Of a stretch of 63,124 nucleotides of DNA, positions 1 through 7,495 are shown in pieces. Position 1 is the first letter of the stretch, and every line of letters starts with the position of its first letter. The stretch comes from an uncultured Bacteroidota bacterium. GTDB taxonomy: Bacteria > Bacteroidota > Bacteroidia > AKYH767-A > OLB10. The stretch is from positions 1-63,124 of the forward strand of contig CAIRUC010000029.1 of the NCBI GenBank assembly GCA_903881665.1. The letters are read 5' to 3'. The notes beneath the pieces were generated by a model that worked only from the letters and a program-made list of their open reading frames with translations, was not told the origin of the DNA and ran no database searches. The position numbers and the translations under genes were made by a program.

Positions 1-891
1 ATAACAGAATATTGTGAGCAATTAAAGCTAAGTGTTTCCGATTTAGTGTATGTAAACGAAGAAGCATGGAGAACGAGAGCAGAAATTAAAAAAGAAGCTT
101 TACATATTTGGGAAGAAATTAAAGATTGTATTTGGAGAGGAACGCATAAAAACGGAATTTTACCTGGAGGATTACAAGTCAAAAGACGTGCAGCCGAATT
201 AAACAGTAAATTAATTAATGGCAGAATTTTTCAAGATAAAGAAAGTTGGATTTTAGCAATAAAAAATGAAAAACACGACTTTACTTTAGTCAACAAATGG
301 ATCAGCTGCTTTGCACTTGCAGTGAATGAAGAAAATGCCTCTTTTGGAAGAATAGTAACAGCACCCACTAACGGTGCCGCGGGAGTAATTCCAGCAGTAT
401 TGATGTATGCCTATTGCTTTCTTAAAGATTTTGATGAAGAAAAAGTAGTTCGTTTTATATTAACGGCGGGAGAAATAGGAACACTGTTTAAAAAAAATGC
501 AACTATCAGTGCCGCTTTGGGTGGTTGCCAAGCTGAAATTGGAGTTAGCAGTGCAATGGCTGCGGCCGCATTAGTTGAATGTATGGGGGGCTCACCTGGT
601 CAAGTATTGATGGCTGCAGAAATAGCGATGGAACATCATTTAGGGTTAACTTGTGACCCAATTGGAGGCTTAGTTCAAATCCCTTGCATAGAGCGAAATA
701 GCATGGGAGCCATGAAAGCAATAACAGCGGCTAACATTTCAATTGAAAGCGATCCATTATCGGCCAAAGTAAGTCTTGAAGATGTAATTAAAAGTATGTG
801 GGAAACAGCGAAAGACATGAACTCAAAATATAAAGAAACATCAGAAGGTGGTTTAGCTACTAACATCTCGGTAAACGTACCCGAATGTTAA
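1..891 (+). CDS. sdaA: L-serine dehydratase, iron-sulfur type (5' end outside window)
   Basis: Deaminates L-serine to pyruvate and ammonia in the cytoplasm using a [4Fe-4S] cluster as Lewis acid. The reading frame is open from base 1, so the visible 296 residues are the C-terminal catalytic part. The first internal start-like codon (GTG at 46) is not the true start. The signature [12 protein letters not shown] is present. Three cysteines, in [15 protein letters not shown] and IPCIERN, have spacings of 42 and 11 residues. From memory this matches the cluster cysteines of the E. coli enzyme. The gene converges on queA with only 2 bp between the stop codons and no room for a separate terminator. 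Identification is firm; only the missing N-terminal domain is uncertain. Confidence 0.93.
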   Translation: MTEYCEQLKLSVSDLVYVNEEAWRTRAEIKKEALHIWEEIKDCIWRGTHKNGILPGGLQVKRRAAELNSKLINGRIFQDKESWILAIKNEKHDFTLVNKWISCFALAVNEENASFGRIVTAPTNGAAGVIPAVLMYAYCFLKDFDEEKVVRFILTAGEIGTLFKKNATISAALGGCQAEIGVSSAMAAAALVECMGGSPGQVLMAAEIAMEHHLGLTCDPIGGLVQIPCIERNSMGAMKAITAANISIESDPLSAKVSLEDVIKSMWETAKDMNSKYKETSEGGLATNISVNVPEC

Positions 892-893
892 CC

Positions 894-2135
894 TTAGTTT
901 TTGGCTGGAAACAATAGCGAACTATCTCCGTAACTTAAAAAACGAAAATCATTTTCCAGTGCGTATTGATAAATCGTTTTCCATTTATCACCAACCAATG
1001 CCGAAACTAATAACAACAACGTACTTTGAGGTTGATGAAAATTAGTAATAAGAGCATCTATCACTCGGAAATGATATCCTGTAGCGATAATGATTCGCGT
1101 AAATCCAGTCAACTCTTTTAACCCGCTTTCAACTACTTTATTTTTTACTGCCGTTAAGGCATCGAGTGTTGAGGGAAGTGCTGTTGAAGAATATCCATAG
1201 GGTTCCCATTGATCTACGTTAAGCTCATAACCAATCGCATTCCCTTGTAAAATTTTAACTCCCCACCAATACAAACTTTCGAGTGATCGTGTTGCTGTAG
1301 TACCTACGGGAATCACATTGCCTACTTTCTTTTGCTGAATTAGTATAACTAAAAAATCAAGTGTAAATATCAACCTTTCGGCGTGCATATCATGCTCCTC
1401 CATTACATCTGCTTTCACAGGCTTAAACGTGCCAGCTCCAACATGCAATGTAAGGTAAGCAAGAGTAACTTTTTTCGCTTGAAGATCTTTTAATAGTTCA
1501 TCGGTAAAATGGAGGCCGGCAGTAGGGGCAGCAACCGAACCATCGTGCTTAGCATATACCGTATTATACCTTAACAACTCATTCGTATTTGCTTCACGAT
1601 TCATATAAGGAGGAAGAGGCAAAATTCCGGCACTTTCTAAAATTTCACTGAATATAAAATCACTTGGAGTCCAGGTGAATTCTACCAATGATTGCTGCCC
1701 TTTCACCTCTATCCGCTTTGCATTAAGAACAACCTCCTGCTCCTTAATTTCAAATTTACTATTAATCACCTCGTCTAATTTCCATTTCTTAGCGTTGCCA
1801 ATCATTGCCCACCAACGGCAAGCACCTTTGCTTCTAAATGAAATTTCAGGAGTAATCCCACGTTCAGGCTCTAAACAGAAACATTCGATGCGGGCACCAC
1901 TAGCACGCGAAAAAAGCAGGCGCGCCAAAATCACTTTGGTATTATTAAACACCAACATTGTGTTTTCAGGAAGAAAATTACTTAAGTCGTTGAAAGGACT
2001 ATCAGAAACTACTTCCTCCCTAAAAATCAGCAACTTAGAGTCTGACCGTTTGATTAATGGCACAGAAGCAATGCGATCATCCGGAAGTTCATACGTAAAA
2101 TCATTAATAGCAAGCCGGCGTGGATTGTAAATCAT
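894..2135 (-). CDS. queA: S-adenosylmethionine:tRNA ribosyltransferase-isomerase
   Basis: Transfers and isomerises the ribose of S-adenosylmethionine onto 7-aminomethyl-7-deazaguanine in tRNA, giving epoxyqueuosine in the queuosine pathway. The 413-residue protein has the family landmarks in order: an N-terminal DFTYELPDDRIA block, FNNTKVILARL, the strongly conserved APTAGLHFT, LHVGAGTFKPV, and a C-terminal TNFHQPQSTLL block. It is longer than the roughly 350-residue E. coli protein, as is usual in Bacteroidota. The ATG at 2135 is supported by a perfect TATATTTG promoter element 4 nt upstream, which implies a leaderless or nearly leaderless mRNA. No other queuosine gene lies in the window. 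Confidence 0.95.
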   Translation of the reverse strand: MIYNPRRLAINDFTYELPDDRIASVPLIKRSDSKLLIFREEVVSDSPFNDLSNFLPENTMLVFNNTKVILARLLFSRASGARIECFCLEPERGITPEISFRSKGACRWWAMIGNAKKWKLDEVINSKFEIKEQEVVLNAKRIEVKGQQSLVEFTWTPSDFIFSEILESAGILPLPPYMNREANTNELLRYNTVYAKHDGSVAAPTAGLHFTDELLKDLQAKKVTLAYLTLHVGAGTFKPVKADVMEEHDMHAERLIFTLDFLVILIQQKKVGNVIPVGTTATRSLESLYWWGVKILQGNAIGYELNVDQWEPYGYSSTALPSTLDALTAVKNKVVESGLKELTGFTRIIIATGYHFRVIDALITNFHQPQSTLLLLVSALVGDKWKTIYQYALENDFRFLSYGDSSLLFPAKN

Positions 2136-2139
2136 GGAG

Positions 2140-2147
2140 CAAATATA
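2140..2147 (-). promoter_or_regulatory. Bacteroidota -7 promoter element of queA
   Basis: On the minus strand this reads TATATTTG, a perfect TAnnTTTG, with a TTTT tract about 19 nt upstream as a possible -33 element. Only 4 nt separate it from the queA ATG. Confidence 0.6.
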
Positions 2148-2331
2148 ATTCTTAATAAACGTATCGAAAATTTAATTCTACTATCTTTAAAGGATGAAAA
2201 ACTTTCATAATTAAAACACTACAATTTCTTTTTTTGTAGATTTACATCCTATCAATTTCAGGTAAATATCTAATTAAAAGCTCGAACAATTGAACACAAA
2301 ACTATTATCACTCCACAATTCAACTATAAAC

Positions 2332-3546
2332 ATGAAAAAAATTCTACTACTTATTTTAATGACTGGTTTTGGCTTAACTGGGTACAGTCAATGTACCGCA
2401 AACACGAAGTCGATATCATTAAACGGAACTAGCAGCTATGTATCATTTAGTAATGATAGTAATTTGCAAATTGACAGTGCAATAACTGTAGAAGCATGGA
2501 TTAAGCCTTCGGTATTTGGAGCAAACAATTATTCGAATTCTATTTTCTGTAAGCATAGTTGGTCACAAGGAGAGATGGGATATGTACTTCGTTGCGGAGG
2601 TAGCGGACAACTTTCATTCAATTTTGCAGGAAAGGATAGTTTAGGAACACCAGCAAATTGGAAAGAAGTATTAAGCCCTATAAATGCACTTACGGTTAAT
2701 ACTTGGCAACATGTTGCAGCTACATACGATGGAGACACTGCTCGTTTATTTATAAATACAATTCAAGTAGCCACTTTTGCTTACAATGGATCAATCGTAC
2801 CTTCTACTGCGCTACCAGCATGCATCGGAAGATTGTCGGAAACATCGGTAGCTGCAAGCAGATTTTTCAACGGTTTAATTGATGAGGTAAGAGTATGGAA
2901 AAGAGCGTTAAGTCGCACAGAACTTGCAGCTGGATACAACCGACACATCTCACCAACTTCGCCTGGCTTAGTAGGTTATTGGAACTTTAATGTAACAACA
3001 GGAACAAATATTTCCGATCAAACCTCTAGCGGAAATACAGGTACCTTAATGGCAGGCTCTTTATCTACAAATGTTCCGTTTTACCAAGGAGCGTTAACAC
3101 CAATAGTTACATCGAGTGGTGCTTTATTAACATCTACTTCGGCAACTACCTACCAATGGAATTATAATGGTCAACCAATTATTACAGGGACAAATCAAAT
3201 TTATACTGCAACACAAAACGGAACATACACCGTAACTATAGTTGATTCCATTGGATGTCCAGCAACATCAGCACCAGCAATTATAACTGGCGTTAGTATT
3301 CAAGAAATTAGCAGTAGCCATAATTTAACAATAAACAATCTTGCAAATACAATTGAAATAATTGCGCAAAACACTACGAAAATAGTGTCGGCACAAATAT
3401 TCAATAGTAATGGAAGTTTAGTTGCAGAATTGCAAAGCCAAGATAATGTGGCTAGCTTCAATAAAAGCACTTTTGCTAAAGGAATATACATTATCAATAT
3501 AACAACCGACAAAGGCCTTTATCAAAGTCGAATTGCAATTCAATAA
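2332..3546 (+). CDS. Secreted LamG-domain protein with T9SS type A sorting tail
   Basis: Exported surface or extracellular protein of unknown ligand. The ATG at 2332 is preferred over an upstream in-frame TTG because it starts directly with a signal peptide (MKKILLLILMTGFG, cleavage near YSQ-C). Residues of about 25-210 form a LamG/concanavalin-like jellyroll, seen from SSYVSFSN, TVEAWIKP, WQHVAATYDG, ARLFIN, GLIDEVRVW and GLVGYWNF. A short Ig-like segment follows (TYQWNYNGQPI). The last 70 residues have the type A sorting pattern (IFNSNGSLV, FNKSTFAKGIYIINI, then a basic end). That tail directs outer-membrane export and cleavage by the type IX system. Function beyond glycan or protein binding cannot be inferred. 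Confidence 0.85.
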   Translation: MKKILLLILMTGFGLTGYSQCTANTKSISLNGTSSYVSFSNDSNLQIDSAITVEAWIKPSVFGANNYSNSIFCKHSWSQGEMGYVLRCGGSGQLSFNFAGKDSLGTPANWKEVLSPINALTVNTWQHVAATYDGDTARLFINTIQVATFAYNGSIVPSTALPACIGRLSETSVAASRFFNGLIDEVRVWKRALSRTELAAGYNRHISPTSPGLVGYWNFNVTTGTNISDQTSSGNTGTLMAGSLSTNVPFYQGALTPIVTSSGALLTSTSATTYQWNYNGQPIITGTNQIYTATQNGTYTVTIVDSIGCPATSAPAIITGVSIQEISSSHNLTINNLANTIEIIAQNTTKIVSAQIFNSNGSLVAELQSQDNVASFNKSTFAKGIYIINITTDKGLYQSRIAIQ

Positions 3547-3564
3547 AAAGAAAAAATATAACAC

Positions 3565-3596
3565 AAAAGCCTGCTATACCCTAGCAGGCTTTTTTT
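3565..3596 (+). terminator. Intrinsic terminator after LamG protein gene
   Basis: A 12-bp perfect stem (3565-3576 pairs with 3582-3593) closes a TACCC loop and runs into a T tract. Confidence 0.85.
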
Positions 3597-3652
3597 AGTA
3601 ACAATAAATATAGTATCGATAAATTAACAGAAGTTAAAATCAATTGAAATAT

Positions 3653-3660
3653 TAAATTTG
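3653..3660 (+). promoter_or_regulatory. -7 promoter element, start-proximal
   Basis: TAAATTTG is a perfect match to TAnnTTTG and lies 5 nt before the ATG at 3666. No clear -33 TTG is seen at the usual spacing. Confidence 0.5.
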
Positions 3661-3665
3661 CGGTC

Positions 3666-4364
3666 ATGAAAAAAATCATCTTCATTTTAACAATTGTATT
3701 TTCGGGATCGATCAAAACAAATGCTCAAAAAATAATTTATGAAATAAAATGCGATTGTGACGAAAAAATACATGACACCATTTCGGTATGCTATTATAAC
3801 CGAGAAGAACAACTGGCGAAAAAAGTGCGTAGAGACTTCCCTCCTACCTCCATTTATTATTACTATAATTCATCAGGCAAACTTTACAAAAAAACCTCTT
3901 TTGATGAAAACGAAAAATTAAAAAAATTCAACAAAGTATTTTATCAACCAAATCAAGAATGGTTTGCCGACAGCTTATTTAATGCCGACAGTAGTTTCAG
4001 TATGGCATTGTTAAGAATAAAAGACACGATGCCGATGAGCTGGATTGTTTATTGGAGTTTTAAGGGAGATACTATTCCTACCGTTGAGCAACGTATTGTA
4101 TTGGATAGTTTAGGCGATGAGTTTTTAAACACTACGTGCTATAGTCCTAATGATTGTATTACCTACAAAACATATTACAAAAATCATGTAAAAACAAACA
4201 TTGAAGTTTGGGTAATAAAAAACGACAAACCGGTTCCTGAACTAAAAGAAATAGAAGAATTTGTTTTAGACGAAAACGGAAAACAAAAAGTTAAAATACA
4301 TTCTGATTCATCCGGAAGATGCATTGATCATACCTATTACTTAACCATCAAAAAAGCAAATTAG
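3666..4364 (+). CDS. Small secreted protein of unknown function
   Basis: The 232-residue protein starts with a signal peptide (MKKIIFILTIVFSGSIKTNAQ). Next comes a short CDCDE motif, then beta-rich text with repeated tyrosines (SIYYYYNSSGKLYKKTSFDENEKLKKF). That stretch resembles the antitoxin-like YwqK/MORN 'text plus GKL' repeats, but only weakly. The C-terminal half has alternating Lys/Glu and Tyr strands, ending near HTYYLTIKK. There is no lipobox and no sorting tail, so it is probably periplasmic. It has its own promoter and no obvious operon partner. I do not recognise the family with confidence. Confidence 0.7.
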   Translation: MKKIIFILTIVFSGSIKTNAQKIIYEIKCDCDEKIHDTISVCYYNREEQLAKKVRRDFPPTSIYYYYNSSGKLYKKTSFDENEKLKKFNKVFYQPNQEWFADSLFNADSSFSMALLRIKDTMPMSWIVYWSFKGDTIPTVEQRIVLDSLGDEFLNTTCYSPNDCITYKTYYKNHVKTNIEVWVIKNDKPVPELKEIEEFVLDENGKQKVKIHSDSSGRCIDHTYYLTIKKAN

Positions 4365-4410
4365 GTTCCCTAGAAAACCTCCACCCAATAAATACCGCCA
4401 GCTCTCTAAG

Positions 4411-4501
4411 GCCAATAGTTCCTTCAATAACTATGGCTTCGCTCTTATGATTAGGCTGCGTTTCCTTCATCAAAAAATGAAGGAAGCTACGAATAAGCCT
4501 A
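4411..4501. repeat. Two adjacent imperfect inverted repeats in a gene-free gap
   Basis: The gap 4365-4576 holds two hairpin-forming sequences. The first pairs 4411-4420 with 4429-4437, with one bulge. The second has an inner 9-bp perfect stem (4462-4470 with 4477-4485, loop CAAAAA) and a detached outer 6-bp stem (4452-4457 with 4496-4501). Neither is followed by a T tract on either strand, so they do not look like standard terminators. They could be a remnant of a small repeat element or an unusual RNA. Confidence 0.4.
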
Positions 4502-4576
4502 TCAAATGACAGAATCAATGAATGAAGTTGAGTTCATAATACGATACACCAATATATTTAAAAACAGGAATCGAGA

Positions 4577-4831
4577 TTATAAATCATCTCTGCTTTTTGC
4601 TCCTGATGCGGGCTTAGGTCCCCTTTTATACGTTATTAATCCATTTAAAAAATTTCGCAGTAATTGATCACCGCAAGGAACGTAATTGGGATGGTCTTCC
4701 TTTCGAAATAAAGCATTCAATTCGCTTTTAGTAATTTCGAAATCATTTAACTTTAAAATTTCAATAATATCATCGTCGCGTAATTCAAGTGCTACGCGAA
4801 TTTTTTTGAGAATATCGTTATTGGTCAACAT
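4577..4831 (-). CDS. DUF1456 protein with a single repeat unit
   Basis: An 84-residue cytoplasmic protein matching one half of the DUF1456 family. E. coli YehS (about 156 residues) carries two tandem copies. Visible family features are the NDILKKIRVAL start, DDDIIEILKL, a central FRKEDHPNY and the cysteine-containing CGDQLLRNFLNGL. The match is closest to the second YehS repeat as I recall it (ECGDQFLRYFLRGL). The tail is basic (KRGPKPASGAK). The molecular function of the family is unknown. It is transcribed from a -7 element that directly abuts the stop codon of the preceding minus-strand gene. Confidence 0.8.
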   Translation of the reverse strand: MLTNNDILKKIRVALELRDDDIIEILKLNDFEITKSELNALFRKEDHPNYVPCGDQLLRNFLNGLITYKRGPKPASGAKSRDDL

Positions 4832-4849
4832 AAGTAATTATTTCCTTTG

Positions 4850-4857
4850 CAAAGCTA
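4850..4857 (-). promoter_or_regulatory. -7 promoter element of the DUF1456 gene
   Basis: The minus strand reads TAGCTTTG, a perfect TAnnTTTG, 18 nt before the ATG at 4831 and immediately after the stop codon of the upstream gene. Confidence 0.55.
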
Positions 4858-5349
4858 TTAAAACGCATCCAAAAGAAGTGTTTCGCTATTATTAAATATG
4901 AATTTATCGCCGTTTGTTAGTTTCAGGATTCTCTGAGCAATAGGAGCGCTTGAAGAAATGCACATAATTGAAACACCTTCAAAATCGATTTTACCCAAAT
5001 TAACACAAATCATCGCATTGAAGGACGAAGTAACGACGAGACTTCCCATTTGTACTGATTTAAAAGAGGCGACTTTCTTCAAGGAGGTTAAAGTATTAAG
5101 GTCTTTCAGTGCTTCCGATAATACGGAGGCATTTAAATCTCGGGCATTCTGGCTTAACGCTCGGGCCGTTTCATGTTTATCGCCAGCTGAACTTTTATCC
5201 TCATTATTTGCGGAATCTTGAGCATCACCTACGGCCTCTTGCAGAACCTTTACCCTAGCGTGAATTATTGACAAGCAAAACTCGGTAAAACGCTGCTTAA
5301 AACGTAACTTATCAATCATGGACAAATCCAACAACTCATCTGTAATCAT
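4858..5349 (-). CDS. GreA/GreB C-terminal-like protein (often misnamed 3-oxoacyl-ACP synthase)
   Basis: A cytoplasmic protein of about 163 residues if started at the ATG at 5349; the frame stays open to an ATG at 5385, and another ATG lies at 5319. The N-terminal half is helical and charged, with a DSANNEDKSSAGDKHETARA segment. The C-terminal half is a small beta domain ending in SSAPIAQRILKLTNGDKFIFN. That resembles the 'SPIGKALLGKKVGDEV' tail of the transcript-cleavage factors GreA/GreB. Databases commonly call this Bacteroidota family 3-oxoacyl-ACP synthase, but no thiolase-fold active site (Cys-His-Asn/His) is present. The likely role is in transcription or as an RNA-polymerase-associated factor, which is inference. 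It is upstream of the DUF1456 gene on the same strand. Confidence 0.7.
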   Translation of the reverse strand: MITDELLDLSMIDKLRFKQRFTEFCLSIIHARVKVLQEAVGDAQDSANNEDKSSAGDKHETARALSQNARDLNASVLSEALKDLNTLTSLKKVASFKSVQMGSLVVTSSFNAMICVNLGKIDFEGVSIMCISSSAPIAQRILKLTNGDKFIFNNSETLLLDAF

Positions 5350-5445
5350 TTTGCTAAAATAACCACAAAAATCGTGGAACCACATCGACTTGTGATTATC
5401 TCAGTGAAAAAATAAATGCTGCGCTATTTATTATACAATTTATAC

Positions 5446-5453
5446 TATATTTG
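5446..5453 (+). promoter_or_regulatory. -7 promoter element of the triple-repeat T9SS protein
   Basis: TATATTTG, a perfect TAnnTTTG, 18 nt before the ATG at 5472. It overlaps the upstream in-frame TTG at 5451, which argues against that codon as a start. Confidence 0.6.
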
Positions 5454-5471
5454 ATTAACCAAACAAAGACA

Positions 5472-6821
5472 ATGAAAAAAATTCTACCATCTATTTTGCT
5501 GATTATTTCAGCGAATTTCGTTAGCGCCCAATCAGCAAATACAATTTACGGTATTGCGCGTCAGAATTATTTCTCTACAGTTGTTGACCCTTTTGATTCA
5601 ACGATAACACATCAGGTTTTCGACTCCACCTCAATACGACTAGGACTTTTTAATACCCTTACAGGAGTAGTAACTCCAGTTGGAGTAACAGGATATAATG
5701 AAGCTATCAATTTAACTGGAGCGGCATTAAATCCATACGACAATACCTACATTTTTATTGGAGCAACAAAAATGAATACACTCGACCTAAGCTCCGGACA
5801 ATTGATTCATCAGGCAACGTTAAACAATCCAATCACAGCAAGTTATTTCGATAATTTCAGATTCTGCAACTCCGACAGCACCATGTACGGACTCTCGAGA
5901 AGAAATCATTTTGATTCAACATTAATGATGACTGTAGGAGCATTGTATTTAGCAAAAGCCAATACTACTACAGGATTGATTACTGAAATTTCGACAAGCT
6001 CTATTGGCCAAAGTTATGCACTGGCAGGAAGTGCAATCGACCCCTATCAAATGGTGTATTATTATTCTACAGGATCGCATTTAATGGGAATAGACATGTA
6101 TGATGGCACCCTATTCAGCGATGTAACTATTGGCACATCTCCGAACGAACACTTCGATAATTTTACTTATAGCTGCTCCGATACTGCCTTATATGGTTTA
6201 GTGAGAAATAATTATATTAGCTATACTCCTAGCCCTTGGGTACCGGGCGATTCGGTTGCACATGTAGATTCAACTACTATGAAATTAGGAAAGATTAATG
6301 CTACAACAGGAGTTATTACTACTATATCACCCATTTCTGTTTCTAATGGAGGATATGTATTAAATGGAGGATCAGCAATTGATCCGTTCACAATGACCTA
6401 CTATTATAGCAATGGAGCGAACATGATTGGAGTTTCAATGATTACGGGATTAGTAACCAGCAATCTTCCTTTTATATTTAATGGATCGCAATTTTTCGAT
6501 ATGTTTAGAAACTTCGACAACTGTATTCAAGCGGTTGCAATTCGCAATAACACATCAACATCAATTAGTGAAAACAATGGGCCTAAAAATAGCTTCAACA
6601 TCTTCCCTAATCCAGCGAAAGCTGAGATTAACATCGGAAGTAATATGAAATTAATTTCTATTGCTATTTTTGATATTACAGGTAAATTACATTTAGCACA
6701 TGAGTTGCTAAATAACGAAAATCAAACGTTAAATATCAGCCGTTTATCGGCCGGAATTTATTTTATTACAGCAACAGCAACTGATAATTCTACATACACC
6801 CAAAAGTTAATTGTAGAATAA
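5472..6821 (+). CDS. Secreted triple-repeat protein with T9SS type A sorting tail
   Basis: A 449-residue exported protein; the ATG at 5472 begins a clean signal peptide (MKKILPSILLIISANFVSAQ). The body contains three copies of a unit of about 115 residues. Each opens with a YGxxRxN(Y/H) motif: IYGIARQNY, MYGLSRRNH and LYGLVRNNY. Each continues with a TTG(V/L)(V/I)T segment and ends with an IDP(Y/F)xMxYY(Y/F)S-type line. The repeats look like blades of a beta-propeller, although three units alone would not close a common propeller. The last 75 residues are a type A sorting domain (FNIFPNPAKAEINI, ISRLSAGIYFITA). Ligand and function are unknown. Confidence 0.82.
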   Translation: MKKILPSILLIISANFVSAQSANTIYGIARQNYFSTVVDPFDSTITHQVFDSTSIRLGLFNTLTGVVTPVGVTGYNEAINLTGAALNPYDNTYIFIGATKMNTLDLSSGQLIHQATLNNPITASYFDNFRFCNSDSTMYGLSRRNHFDSTLMMTVGALYLAKANTTTGLITEISTSSIGQSYALAGSAIDPYQMVYYYSTGSHLMGIDMYDGTLFSDVTIGTSPNEHFDNFTYSCSDTALYGLVRNNYISYTPSPWVPGDSVAHVDSTTMKLGKINATTGVITTISPISVSNGGYVLNGGSAIDPFTMTYYYSNGANMIGVSMITGLVTSNLPFIFNGSQFFDMFRNFDNCIQAVAIRNNTSTSISENNGPKNSFNIFPNPAKAEINIGSNMKLISIAIFDITGKLHLAHELLNNENQTLNISRLSAGIYFITATATDNSTYTQKLIVE

Positions 6822-6827
6822 AATTCG

Positions 6828-7433
6828 TTAGAACAACGTAAGTTGTTGTTCTTTTATCTGAAAGCTCTTACGATGATAGGGAGTTAATCCGTATTTATGG
6901 ATAGCTTGCACATGTACATCGGTACCGTAAGCCTTATTACGATCCCACGCATACTGAGGAAATTCATCATGAAGTTTCTTCATTAACTCATCGCGGTGCG
7001 TCTTCGCCAAAATAGAAGCAGCTGCAATCGAAAGATATTTACCATCACCTTTAACAATGGTCACGTGACCGATGCCGGCATAGTGCTTAAATCTGTTGCC
7101 ATCAATTAATAATAATTCGGGTTCCACCTTTAATCCTGCAATAGCAGTATGCATTGCCTTGTAAGTAGCATTTAGAATATTTATTCTATCAATTTCCTCG
7201 GGGCCAACCATCGCAACCGACCAAGTCAAAGCTTCTTTCTCGATGAGCGTTCTCAATCGGTCGCGCATGGATTCAGGTAACTGCTTCGAATCATTCAATG
7301 CTTCATACCAATCGAGTTTCTTACCTACAGGCAAGATCACTGCCGCCGCCACTACGGGACCAGCTAAACAACCACGTCCAGCTTCGTCGATGCCGGCTTC
7401 TAAAACCCTGTTATTATAATGAAGTTGGAGCAT
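6828..7433 (-). CDS. rnhB: Ribonuclease HII
   Basis: Endonuclease that cleaves the RNA strand of RNA-DNA hybrids, including single ribonucleotides in DNA. The 201 residues cover the whole family. The catalytic start GIDEAGRGCLAGPVVAAAV supplies the first Asp-Glu pair. LLIDGN supplies the next acidic residue, KGDGKYLSIAAASILAK is the conserved central block, and YGTDVH completes the active site. It converges with the preceding T9SS gene (7 bp between stops) and diverges from the flippase gene. No frameshift is visible and assignment is firm. Confidence 0.95.
   Translation of the reverse strand: MLQLHYNNRVLEAGIDEAGRGCLAGPVVAAAVILPVGKKLDWYEALNDSKQLPESMRDRLRTLIEKEALTWSVAMVGPEEIDRINILNATYKAMHTAIAGLKVEPELLLIDGNRFKHYAGIGHVTIVKGDGKYLSIAAASILAKTHRDELMKKLHDEFPQYAWDRNKAYGTDVHVQAIHKYGLTPYHRKSFQIKEQQLTLF
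6830..6855. terminator. Possible shared hairpin terminator between convergent genes
   Basis: An 8-bp stem (6830-6837 with 6845-6852) lies across the end of rnhB. It is followed by TTTTA on the plus strand. The loop is 7 nt. It is weaker than the other terminators in the window. Confidence 0.45.
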
Positions 7434-7472
7434 TTAGTATGGATATTATTTAAAAGCTCCTCGAAATTGATG

Positions 7473-7480
7473 TATTTTTG
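7473..7480 (+). promoter_or_regulatory. -7 promoter element of the polysaccharide flippase gene
   Basis: TATTTTTG, a perfect TAnnTTTG, 15 nt before the ATG at 7496. TTTA about 20 nt upstream may serve as -33. Confidence 0.6.
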
Positions 7481-7495
7481 CGGCCGAATCAAGTG

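Noticed and set aside
1675..2130. Long open frame on the plus strand opposite queA
   Set aside because: It is antisense to a well-supported gene and its translation has no recognisable features.
4858..5349. 3-oxoacyl-ACP synthase
   Set aside because: No thiolase-fold catalytic residues; the C-terminal part resembles the GreA/GreB tail instead.
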